From: JBMORO01 sp049322295
Lineage (GTDB): Bacteria > Patescibacteriota > Minisyncoccia > RBG-13-40-8-A
Reading direction: 5' to 3'
DNA length: 14,955 bases
Assembly (NCBI GenBank): GCA_049322295.1
Contig: JBMORO010000023.1
Location: 1 to 14,955, forward strand
Shown in pieces: positions 1-5,550 of the stretch. A model generated the notes under the pieces. It was given only the letters and a program-made list of their open reading frames with translations. It was not told the DNA's origin and made no database searches. Numbering within the stretch: position 1 is the first letter of the stretch; every line of letters begins with the position of its first letter. The position numbers and the translations under genes are program-made.

Positions 1-309
1 AAACCAGCGATTTCTAATCTTATAACTATTTATCATTTATTTTCTGGAAAATCTATTGCTGAAATAGAAAAAAAATACAAAGGCAAAGGCCCTGCCTTCG
101 CCAAGGCTTCGGCGGGCAGGTATGCGGAATTTAAAAAAGACTTAGCTGAAGTAATTATCAAGAGGTTAAAACCATTCCAAGAAAAAAGAAAGGAATTAGA
201 AAAAAATCCCCGGCTTGTTGAAAAAATCTTAGCCGAGGGAGAAAAAGGGGCAAAAAAAATTGCTGAAAGCACAATAAAAGAAGTCAAACAGAGGTTAGGA
301 TTGATTTAA
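1..309 (+). CDS. trpS: Tryptophanyl-tRNA synthetase, C-terminal part (5' end outside window)
   Basis: Frame 1 is open from the first base to a TAA at 307-309, giving 102 residues. The sequence KPAISNLITIYHLFSGKSI, then KYKGKG...YAEFKKDLAE and a C-terminal helix ending KQRLGLI, matches the C-terminal helical anticodon-binding part of class Ic tryptophanyl-tRNA synthetase, which charges tRNA-Trp in the cytoplasm. The HIGH and KMSKS catalytic motifs would lie upstream, outside the window. The family normally runs directly from G(K)G into Y-x-E/D-FKKDLAE; here ten extra residues, PAFAKASAGR (codons 31-40, bases 91-120), sit at that junction and are encoded by a GC-rich palindrome. The last 26 bp overlap the 3' end of the convergent phosphomannomutase gene. 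The family call is confident; the start cannot be seen. Confidence 0.93.
   Translation, partial: KPAISNLITIYHLFSGKSIAEIEKKYKGKGPAFAKASAGRYAEFKKDLAEVIIKRLKPFQEKRKELEKNPRLVEKILAEGEKGAKKIAESTIKEVKQRLGLI
91..120. repeat. GC-rich palindromic element inserted in frame in trpS
   Basis: Thirty bases, exactly ten codons, begin with CCTGCC (91-96) and end with its inverse complement GGCAGG (115-120). Inside, CGCC (99-102) faces GGCG (111-114), and an alternative hairpin GCCTT-CGCC-AAGGC (94-107) is also possible. The GC-rich block stands out from AT-rich flanks. It encodes PAFAKASAGR at a point where the protein family shows no residues, so it looks like an in-frame insertion comparable in principle to Rickettsia palindromic elements. 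No direct target duplication is obvious. Confidence 0.8.
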
Positions 310-1627
310 TATCTTTCATATTTTTATCTAAAAGTTTTTTGGTTTTTGCCTCAACCACCAAACGCATTACTGGCTCGGTATTAGATATCCTTAAACTGAA
401 ATGCCAATCAGGATATTCTACGCTTAAACCATCATATAGAGAAACTTCAGGAGCATTCTTATAAAGTTTCTCTATTTTTTTAATTTTCTTTTTTGGATCG
501 CTCACCTCTAGAACAGCTCCATCTAAATAATATTTCTGGAATGGTTTTATTAATTCGGAAAGTGTTTTTCCTTCCTTAGAAATAATCTCCAAAACTTTAA
601 ATAAAACAAAGAACGGCGATTCAATAGAATAATCATCGATAAAATAATAATGACCCGATGATTCGGCTCCAAAAATTGCTTTTTCTCTTAATATTTTTTC
701 TTTCAAGAAGGTGTGCCCTACTCTGGTGCAAATGGGAATATTGCCTGATTTTTGAATTTCTTCTCTGACTATCCAGCTTGTGGGCGTATCAAAAGAAATT
801 CTTTTACCTGCCTTATTAAAGAAACGATTAATAATTAAAGCGGCAATATAATTTGGATTTATTCTCTGGCCATTTTCATCAATAAATAAAATCCTATCAC
901 CATCGCCATCAAAGCCAATTCCTAAATCAGCTTTTTCGGATAAAACTTTTTTCTGAAGTTCTTTAGTATTTTCGGGAATCATGGGATTGGGCTGATGATT
1001 AGGAAATGAACCATCTAATTCAGGAAATAGATGAATTATGTTTATTGGTAATTTATCAACTAATTCTTTGATAACTATTCCAGCCGTGCCATTGGCTGTA
1101 TCAATTACTACTTTTAATGGTTTGATATTATTAATATCAGCAAATCTTAAAATATTTTTAAGATAATGGGACAGGACATCTCTTTTGCTTAATTGACCCC
1201 TCTTGCCTTGCCACTTTACAGAATAATCGCTCTTTGCTATCTTCTTAATTTTTTCTAATCCCGAATCCATTCCTACTGGCACAGCGTTAGCCCTTACAAC
1301 TTTAAAACCATTATATTCTCCGGAAAGATGAGAAGCGGTTATCATTATTCCACCATCATAATCATATTTAGCTACTACCAAATAAAACATTGGGGTAGTG
1401 ACTAAACCAATATCTAAAACATTGACCCCCTCATCCTGAATTCCCTCACACAGGGATTTAGACAATGATTCTGAAGAAGGGCGATTATCTTGACCAACCA
1501 CAATCTCTTTGGCTTTCAAAAATTGCCCCGCTGCCCTGCCAATTTTATAAGCAATATCTTCATTTATTTCTATTGGATAAATCCCCCTGATATCGTAAGC
1601 TTTAAAAACTTTATCCAGAATATCCAT
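284..1627 (-). CDS. manB: Phosphomannomutase/phosphoglucomutase (alpha-D-phosphohexomutase family)
   Basis: This 447-residue protein is a full-length alpha-D-phosphohexomutase, which interconverts hexose 1- and 6-phosphates and feeds nucleotide-sugar synthesis in the cytoplasm. The N-terminus MDILDKVFKAYDIRGIYP is typical. The phosphoserine loop is TASH with Ser99; it continues LSGEYNGFK where most homologues have NPxxYNGFK. The metal-binding loop DGDGDR is at 240-245, the sugar-specificity loop GAESSGH at 320-326 and the phosphate-binding loop RISNTEP at 413-419. The ATG at 1627 is chosen because the protein begins at the family's usual point and an extended -10 element lies 8 bp upstream. 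The stop is TGA. It is divergent from ychF and overlaps trpS tail-to-tail by 26 bp. Mannose versus glucose preference cannot be decided from sequence, so the symbol is provisional. Confidence 0.92.
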   Translation of the reverse strand: MDILDKVFKAYDIRGIYPIEINEDIAYKIGRAAGQFLKAKEIVVGQDNRPSSESLSKSLCEGIQDEGVNVLDIGLVTTPMFYLVVAKYDYDGGIMITASHLSGEYNGFKVVRANAVPVGMDSGLEKIKKIAKSDYSVKWQGKRGQLSKRDVLSHYLKNILRFADINNIKPLKVVIDTANGTAGIVIKELVDKLPINIIHLFPELDGSFPNHQPNPMIPENTKELQKKVLSEKADLGIGFDGDGDRILFIDENGQRINPNYIAALIINRFFNKAGKRISFDTPTSWIVREEIQKSGNIPICTRVGHTFLKEKILREKAIFGAESSGHYYFIDDYSIESPFFVLFKVLEIISKEGKTLSELIKPFQKYYLDGAVLEVSDPKKKIKKIEKLYKNAPEVSLYDGLSVEYPDWHFSLRISNTEPVMRLVVEAKTKKLLDKNMKDIKSILTSV

Positions 1628-1635
1628 ATAATTTT

Positions 1636-1655
1636 ATTATAACACATGTTATAAT
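1636..1655. promoter_or_regulatory. Symmetric bidirectional promoter with back-to-back extended -10 boxes
   Basis: A perfect inverted repeat, ATTATAACA-CA-TGTTATAAT, fills the centre of the 36-bp gap between the phosphomannomutase gene and ychF. Each arm, read outward, is TGTTATAAT, a consensus extended -10 element (TGn + TATAAT). The rightward hexamer is 1650-1655, 8 nt before the ychF ATG at 1664. The leftward hexamer is 1636-1641, 8 nt before the ATG at 1627. With initiation about 7 nt past the -10, both mRNAs would start at or within 1-2 nt of the start codon. No good -35 is seen in either direction, consistent with extended -10 promoters. The palindrome could also be a repressor site. 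Confidence 0.75.
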
Positions 1656-1663
1656 TATTCTGT

Positions 1664-2716
1664 ATGTCATTCTCGGTTGGCATAATTGGGTTGCCGAATG
1701 TAGGGAAATCAACGCTATTTAAGGCCTTAACTCAACAAGAGGTGGATATTTCTAATTATCCTTTTTGCACCATTGATCCAAACGTCGGGGTGGTTCAAGT
1801 ACCAGATGAAAGATTAGAAAAAATCGCTGAAATTGTAAAACCCAGGAAGGTCACACCAACGATTATTGAATTTGTAGATATTGCTGGCTTGGTTAAAGGC
1901 GCCCATAAAGGCGAGGGTCTAGGTAATCAGTTTTTAGCTCACATTAGAGAAGTAAGTGCTATTGTTCATATTGTTCGGTCTTTTGAGGCAATTGATGTAA
2001 AACATATAGAAGATACTTTAGACGTTCAAAGAGACACTGGTATCGTAAATACTGAATTAATGATGAAAGATTCAGAAACTATTGAAAAACACTGGGAAAA
2101 GTTATCAAGCGAAGCCAAAAACCTCTCAAATAAAGAAGCAAAAAAAGAATTAGAGGTTCTTACAAAAATCAAAAAATCTTTAAATGAGGGAAAAATGATT
2201 TCTCAAATAAATTTAGGCCAAAAAGAAAAAGATTTAATCAACCATTTAAATTTTTTAACCATCAAACCGACTATTTATCTAATTAATAGCCGGGGAACTG
2301 ACAAAGAACTAGAAATGTTAAAATCGCTTCCCGAGAATACTATCCCTCTTGATTTAAAATTGGAATTGGAATTATCCGAACTCTCTTCGGAAGAATTAGA
2401 AGAACTTAAGTTGACCTCCAGAATAGGGGTATTAATAAAAACCTGTTATAAAATCCTTGATTTAATCACTTTTTATACAATTAAAGGGGGAGAAGAAACC
2501 CGAGCTTGGACAACTAAACAAGGCGCTACTGCTCCTCAGTGTGGCGGAGTAGTCCATACTGATTTTGAGAATAAATTCATTAAAGCCGAAGTAATAAATT
2601 ACAAAGAATTAGTAGAATGCGGTTCCTGGCACAATGCTCGAGCAAAAGGACTAATCAGAACAGAGGGGAAGAATTATATTGTGAAGGACGGAGACATCCT
2701 CGAGTTTAAAATATAA
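1664..2716 (+). CDS. ychF: Redox-regulated ATPase/GTPase YchF (OLA1 family)
   Basis: This 350-residue protein (family about 360) is the universally conserved Obg-related P-loop NTPase YchF, a ribosome-associated HAS-type ATPase implicated in translation and stress responses. G1 is GLPNVGKST (9-17), the switch II/G3 region is DIAGLVKGAHKGEGLGNQFL (72-91), with a central coiled-coil insertion (about 115-200) and a C-terminal TGS domain (about 267-350) containing RAWTTKQGATAPQ and the ending EGKNYIVKDGDILEFKI. The G4 motif, usually NxxE in this family, reads NSRG (208-211), so the acidic residue is absent or shifted. The ATG at 1664 gives the canonical N-terminus; there is no Shine-Dalgarno and the -10 box lies 8 nt upstream, so a leaderless mRNA is likely. 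A 13-bp inverted repeat embraces the stop codon. Confidence 0.96.
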   Translation: MSFSVGIIGLPNVGKSTLFKALTQQEVDISNYPFCTIDPNVGVVQVPDERLEKIAEIVKPRKVTPTIIEFVDIAGLVKGAHKGEGLGNQFLAHIREVSAIVHIVRSFEAIDVKHIEDTLDVQRDTGIVNTELMMKDSETIEKHWEKLSSEAKNLSNKEAKKELEVLTKIKKSLNEGKMISQINLGQKEKDLINHLNFLTIKPTIYLINSRGTDKELEMLKSLPENTIPLDLKLELELSELSSEELEELKLTSRIGVLIKTCYKILDLITFYTIKGGEETRAWTTKQGATAPQCGGVVHTDFENKFIKAEVINYKELVECGSWHNARAKGLIRTEGKNYIVKDGDILEFKI

Positions 2717-2730
2717 AATTTTAAACTCGA
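2700..2730. repeat. 13-bp perfect inverted repeat straddling the ychF stop codon
   Basis: TCGAGTTTAAAAT (2700-2712) and its exact inverse complement ATTTTAAACTCGA (2718-2730) flank a 5-nt loop that contains the ychF stop codon (TAA, 2714-2716). The RNA hairpin would be long but AT-rich and is not followed by a U-tract, so it is not a textbook intrinsic terminator. It could still stabilise the 3' end or act as an atypical terminator. Confidence 0.7.
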
Positions 2731-2735
2731 AATGA

Positions 2736-2778
2736 CTAATTAACCTAATTTCTAATTAACCTAATTTAGGTCAATTAG
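2736..2778. repeat. Tandem 16-bp direct repeat running into a stem-loop
   Basis: CTAATTAACCTAATTT occurs twice head to tail (2736-2751 and 2752-2767) without a mismatch. The second copy's first 11 bases (2752-2762) pair with AGGTCAATTAG (2768-2778) around the loop AATTT, with a single mismatch. It lies between ychF and the rpsF promoter. Its function is unknown: a terminator, a repeat-family insertion, or simple slippage duplication are all possible. Confidence 0.65.
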
Positions 2779-2796
2779 AATAATTAGACATTTAGA

Positions 2797-2825
2797 TTGA
2801 CTTTTGTCTCTCCCCCTGATAAGAT
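2797..2825 (+). promoter_or_regulatory. Sigma70-type promoter of the rpsF-ssb-rpsR operon
   Basis: The -35 box TTGACT (2797-2802) is followed after exactly 17 bp by the -10 box TAAGAT (2820-2825), which is preceded by TGA (extended -10). This is the best consensus promoter in the window. The -10 ends 9 nt before the rpsF ATG (2835), so the transcript should start about 2-3 nt before the start codon, with no room for a Shine-Dalgarno. Confidence 0.85.
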
Positions 2826-2834
2826 AGAACCATT

Positions 2835-3281
2835 ATGGAAGAAGGTCTGAAACAATATGAGTTGATTCTTATTCTCTCCCCCCAATTAGAAGGGACTGAT
2901 TTAGATAAAATTAAAAAAGAAATTGAAGAAGCGATAGGAAAATTTAATGGCACAATAAATTTTAAAGAATCAGAAAAAAGAATCTTAGCTTATCCTATTA
3001 ATAAACAAGGTCAAGGGATTTTTCTAATCAGCCATGTCTTAATTTCACCAGAAAATATAACCAATCTTTCAAAGCAATTAAAGTTAAGTAAAAAAATTTT
3101 AAGACATATCGTAAATCAAGTCGAAATTCCCAAAATAAGCCCCATCAAACCCAAGCCAATCAAAAAAATAGCCACTTTTAAAAACAAAATGGTAAGTGAG
3201 AAAAGACCTTCTCTTCCAAAAGAAGGAAAAAGTACTCTAGAGGAAATTGACAAAAAATTAGACGAATTAATAGGACTATAA
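2835..3281 (+). CDS. rpsF: 30S ribosomal protein S6 (bS6)
   Basis: The 148-residue product begins with YELILILSPQLEG and continues with the S6 ferredoxin-like fold (about residues 6-100), including EKRILAYPINKQGQGIFLISHV, typical of bS6. S6 binds the central domain of 16S rRNA next to S18. The C-terminal tail (about 101-148) is lysine- and proline-rich, then ends in a short helix EIDKKLDELIGL; it is longer than the common 95-130-residue S6, as in many S6 proteins with low-complexity tails. It is first in the rpsF-ssb-rpsR operon, whose gene order itself supports the call. The ATG at 2835 follows the promoter so closely that the mRNA should be leaderless or nearly so. Confidence 0.94.
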   Translation: MEEGLKQYELILILSPQLEGTDLDKIKKEIEEAIGKFNGTINFKESEKRILAYPINKQGQGIFLISHVLISPENITNLSKQLKLSKKILRHIVNQVEIPKISPIKPKPIKKIATFKNKMVSEKRPSLPKEGKSTLEEIDKKLDELIGL

Positions 3282-3359
3282 GCAGATAAACGCGGATCTA
3301 AACGCAGATATACGCGGATATCAGCGTTAATCAGCGTATTAATCAGCGTAAATCCGCAT
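3280..3359. repeat. Mirror-symmetric array of ACGCnGAT units between rpsF and ssb
   Basis: Three ACGC(G/A)GAT units on the plus strand (3290-3297, 3302-3309, 3312-3319) are followed by three ATCAGCGT units, the same motif inverted (3320-3327, 3330-3337, 3342-3349). Degenerate outer copies lie at 3280-3287 and 3352-3359. Unit spacing is 12, 10 | 10, 12 bp, exactly mirrored about 3319/3320. Base 5 of each unit never matches its mirror partner, and the 2-4 bp spacers do not pair either. This fills the whole rpsF-ssb gap of 86 bp. It may be a DNA-binding-protein array, an mRNA structure, or a mobile or amplified repeat. Confidence 0.78.
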
Positions 3360-3367
3360 CTATAAGT

Positions 3368-3832
3368 ATGAATCTAAATAAAGTATTTCTTATTGGTAGA
3401 TTAACCCGCGATCCGGAATCAAGGGCTTTGCCAAGCGGTCAGTCGGTTTCAAATTTTGGATTAGCCACTAATCGAATCTGGATAAATCCGGAAAATAACG
3501 AAAAACAGGAACAGACCGAATTCCATAATATTGTAGCTTTTGGGAAATTGGCTGATATTTGCAATCAATACCTCTCAAAAGGAAGCTTGGTAATGGTTGA
3601 GGGGAGAATTCAGACCAGAAGTTGGCAAGACCAAAATGGAGGAACAAAATATAGAACCGAAATCGTAGCCGAAAGATTACAAATGGGGCCAAAGGGGGCT
3701 CAACCAGCTAGGGAAGTTAAGAAACCAGAAGAATTAGAAGCCACGACAGAAGAAGTTCCAGAAATTCAAGTTGAGGAAACACCCGAAGAAAAAAGTGAAG
3801 ATGAGGTGAAAACCGAGGATATACCATTCTAA
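3368..3832 (+). CDS. ssb: Single-stranded DNA-binding protein SSB
   Basis: This 154-residue protein carries a full OB fold (about 1-108), starting MNLNKVFLIGRLTRDPE with TEFHNIVAFGKLADICNQYL and the strand GSLVMVEGRIQTRSW. An acidic disordered tail follows (about 115-150, rich in Glu), ending DIPF, the classic SSB C-terminal tip that recruits RecO, PriA, RNase HI and other repair partners. It coats ssDNA during replication and repair as a tetramer. It sits between rpsF and rpsR, the order conserved across bacteria. The upstream gap is entirely occupied by the mirrored 8-bp repeat array; no strong Shine-Dalgarno precedes the ATG (only ATAAGT). The length is ordinary for the family. Confidence 0.96.
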   Translation: MNLNKVFLIGRLTRDPESRALPSGQSVSNFGLATNRIWINPENNEKQEQTEFHNIVAFGKLADICNQYLSKGSLVMVEGRIQTRSWQDQNGGTKYRTEIVAERLQMGPKGAQPAREVKKPEELEATTEEVPEIQVEETPEEKSEDEVKTEDIPF

Positions 3833-3945
3833 AAATTAAAAACCAAAAATAAAAAATAAAAGACACAAATTAAAAACCTTAAAATTTTCTATATTTACTT
3901 TTTGTTTTTTATCTTTTATATTTAATATTTTATTTTAGCAAAGCG
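3833..3945. repeat. Strongly A/T-skewed ssb-rpsR spacer with hairpin potential
   Basis: The first half of this 113-bp spacer (to about 3889) is nearly all A with short AAAAT/AAAAC runs. The second half (about 3890-3936) is nearly all T with runs such as CTTTTTG and ATCTTTTATA. The halves are roughly inverse complements, so the RNA could form a long imperfect A-U stem centred near 3888 (TTAAAATTTT). No gene or consensus promoter is visible in it. It may be a degraded palindromic repeat, an attenuator, or a processing site ahead of rpsR. Confidence 0.5.
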
Positions 3946-4146
3946 ATGAGGGATTGTTATTTTTGTAAAAGAAATATTAAAGAAATTGATTATAAAGACA
4001 CTGAAACATTGTCTAATTTTTTAGACCCTTTGGCAAAAATAAAATCCCGCCGACAAAGCGGGGCTTGCGCAAAACATCAACGCAAATTAGCCAAAGCAAT
4101 TAAAAAAGCCCGTATTTTAGGTCTCTTGCCTTTTACTACTCGCTAA
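3946..4146 (+). CDS. rpsR: 30S ribosomal protein S18 (bS18)
   Basis: This 66-residue product starts MRDCYFCKRNIKEIDYKD and contains TGACAKHQRKL-type sequence (here SGACAKHQRKLAKAIKKAR) ending LGLLPFTTR, the hallmark of bS18, which pairs with S6 on the 30S platform. It is slightly shorter than the usual 70-80 residues because the N-terminal extension is minimal. Cys4 and Cys7 are kept. The ATG at 3946 is the only start giving the conserved N-terminus. It is third in the rpsF-ssb-rpsR cluster, and bL9 (rplI), often next, is not here. The final 30 bp overlap the 3' end of convergent recA, so no separate terminator region exists. Confidence 0.95.
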   Translation: MRDCYFCKRNIKEIDYKDTETLSNFLDPLAKIKSRRQSGACAKHQRKLAKAIKKARILGLLPFTTR

Positions 4147-5148
4147 TTTCTGAATTTCGCTTACAATCTGCTTAGCGGTTTTGGGATTTTCTTTAAGATA
4201 TAACTTGGCCTTTTCTAAACCTGCGCCAAGTTTTTCATTTCCGTAGCTTAAAGTAGCGGCGGATTTTTTTATAATCCCGTACTTTAAACCAGTATTGATA
4301 ATATCTCCTTCATAAGAAATTCCCTCATTAAACATAATGTCAAATTCAGCGGTCTGAAACGGAGCGGCAACTTTGTTTTTCACCACTTTTGCTTTTATTC
4401 TATTACCAATTGCCTCCTCGCCTTTTTTAATTTGAGCGGTTCTTTTAAGCTCAATTCTGACTGAAGAGTAAAATTTTAAGGCCTTGCCACCTGGGGTTGT
4501 TTCGGGATTACCGAACATTATGCCAATTCTCATTCTAGTTTGATTGACAAAAATAACAATACAATTGGTTTTAGCAATCTGAGAACTTAACTTTCTTAGG
4601 GCCTGAGACATTAAACGAGCTTGAAGACCAATAAACTGGTCCCCGATTTCTCCCTCAATTTCAGCTTGAGGAGTTAAAGCAGCTACTGAATCAACCACAA
4701 TTACATCAACGGTGCCTGATTTAACTAAAGATTCCACAATTTGGAGAGCTTGTTCTCCGCTATCAGGCTGGGAAATCAATAGATCATTTACTTTAACCCC
4801 AATTCTTTTACCATATTCTGGGTCTAAAGCATGCTCAGCATCAACAAAAGCCGCTACCCCACCTTTTTTCTGGGCTTCAGCTGCCATATGGAGGGCTAAA
4901 GTGGTTTTACCTGAACTTTCTGCTCCATAGAGTTCGATTATTCTTCCTCTGGGCATGCCCCCAACTCCTAGAGCTAAATCTAAAGAAATCGAACCAGTAG
5001 GAATTACGTCAACATCTACTCTTCTGGCTTCGCCCAATTTCATAATTGAACCCTCGCCAAATCTTTGCTTTAGTTCAGAAACTGTCTCTTCTAAAATTTT
5101 ATCTTTATCAGCTATTTCAATTTTTTTATTGGGTTTCTGTTTTTTCAT
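4117..5148 (-). CDS. recA: Recombinase A (RecA)
   Basis: This 343-residue protein (family 330-355) is the ATP-dependent strand-exchange recombinase that drives homologous recombination and SOS induction. Walker A reads GAESSGKT (75-82) where nearly all RecA have GPESSGKT. Walker B is VIVVDSVAAL (149-158). MAW-like and DNA-binding L1/L2 regions are intact: GDQFIGLQARLMSQALRKL and MRIGIMFGNPETTPGGKALKFYSSVR-type sequence at about 206-231. The C-terminal domain EGDIINTGLKYGIIKKS is present, followed by a short tail with only modest acidity. The ATG at 5148 lies inside the upstream Ig-like gene (23-bp overlap), implying translational coupling in an ftsK-Ig-recA operon. The 3' end overlaps rpsR by 30 bp. 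Confidence 0.97.
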   Translation of the reverse strand: MKKQKPNKKIEIADKDKILEETVSELKQRFGEGSIMKLGEARRVDVDVIPTGSISLDLALGVGGMPRGRIIELYGAESSGKTTLALHMAAEAQKKGGVAAFVDAEHALDPEYGKRIGVKVNDLLISQPDSGEQALQIVESLVKSGTVDVIVVDSVAALTPQAEIEGEIGDQFIGLQARLMSQALRKLSSQIAKTNCIVIFVNQTRMRIGIMFGNPETTPGGKALKFYSSVRIELKRTAQIKKGEEAIGNRIKAKVVKNKVAAPFQTAEFDIMFNEGISYEGDIINTGLKYGIIKKSAATLSYGNEKLGAGLEKAKLYLKENPKTAKQIVSEIQKLASSKRQET

Positions 5149-5548
5149 AAATTATTCTTCTAATTATTATATTGCTTTTATTAAATCTGTTCTTAGCCTC
5201 TATTTTTATTATATTTAAACCTTGATTAAGATTAATTCCCTCTTTGAAGTTCCCCTCTTTATCAATATATACTTCTTGACTATTTATTGTCAAATAAGCT
5301 ACCGGAGAGGTTTTTCCGATAATTTCAAAATTTTCTTGATTAACTGTAATATCGGCTGGTGGTTGAGTAACCTCTAATTCTGGAGGGTTTATTAAAAAGC
5401 AAATTTCTTTCCAAAAATACCAACCAACGCCAATTAAAAACAAAATAAAAACAACCAAAATAATTCTTCTCGGTGTAATAATAAAAGATCTCCTTTTCAC
5501 CAATGGCTCAAGCGGCTTATCTTTTAATTCTAATTTTATCCTCTGCAT
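5126..5548 (-). CDS. Membrane-anchored Ig-like domain protein, function unknown
   Basis: This 140-residue product has a basic N-terminal cytoplasmic stretch (about 1-27), one hydrophobic segment (about 28-47, IILVVFILFLIGVGWYF) and an extracytoplasmic beta-rich domain (about 57-136). The pattern ITVNQENFEIIGKT, then LTINSQEVYIDKEGNFKEGI, LNQGLNIIKIEAKN and IIIRRIIYE is the repeat logic of bacterial Ig-like/glucodextranase-B-type domains (PF09136-like). Positive residues before the segment suggest N-in, C-out topology; it is more likely a signal anchor than a cleaved signal. It starts 2 bp after the ftsK stop with a purine-rich AGGAAGAG ribosome-binding stretch, and overlaps recA by 23 bp. The role is unknown; linkage to ftsK may hint at an envelope or division function, but that is inference. 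Confidence 0.8.
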   Translation of the reverse strand: MQRIKLELKDKPLEPLVKRRSFIITPRRIILVVFILFLIGVGWYFWKEICFLINPPELEVTQPPADITVNQENFEIIGKTSPVAYLTINSQEVYIDKEGNFKEGINLNQGLNIIKIEAKNRFNKSNIIIRRIIYEKTETQ

Positions 5549-5550
5549 TT

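Noticed and set aside
284..286. Alternative genetic code with TGA as glycine
   Set aside because: TGA ends the phosphomannomutase and rpoB genes at the expected protein ends and is not found in frame in any gene.
33..287. An 84-residue minus-strand ORF opposite trpS
   Set aside because: The opposite strand is the conserved C-terminus of TrpRS; the palindrome merely yields an open reverse frame.
3282..3367. A CRISPR array in the rpsF-ssb spacer
   Set aside because: Units are only 8 bp with 2-4 bp spacers and invert at the centre; there are no unique spacers of CRISPR size and no cas gene in the window.
3468..3692. A 74-residue minus-strand ORF inside ssb
   Set aside because: Antisense shadow of a clearly real gene, with no domain and no initiation signals.
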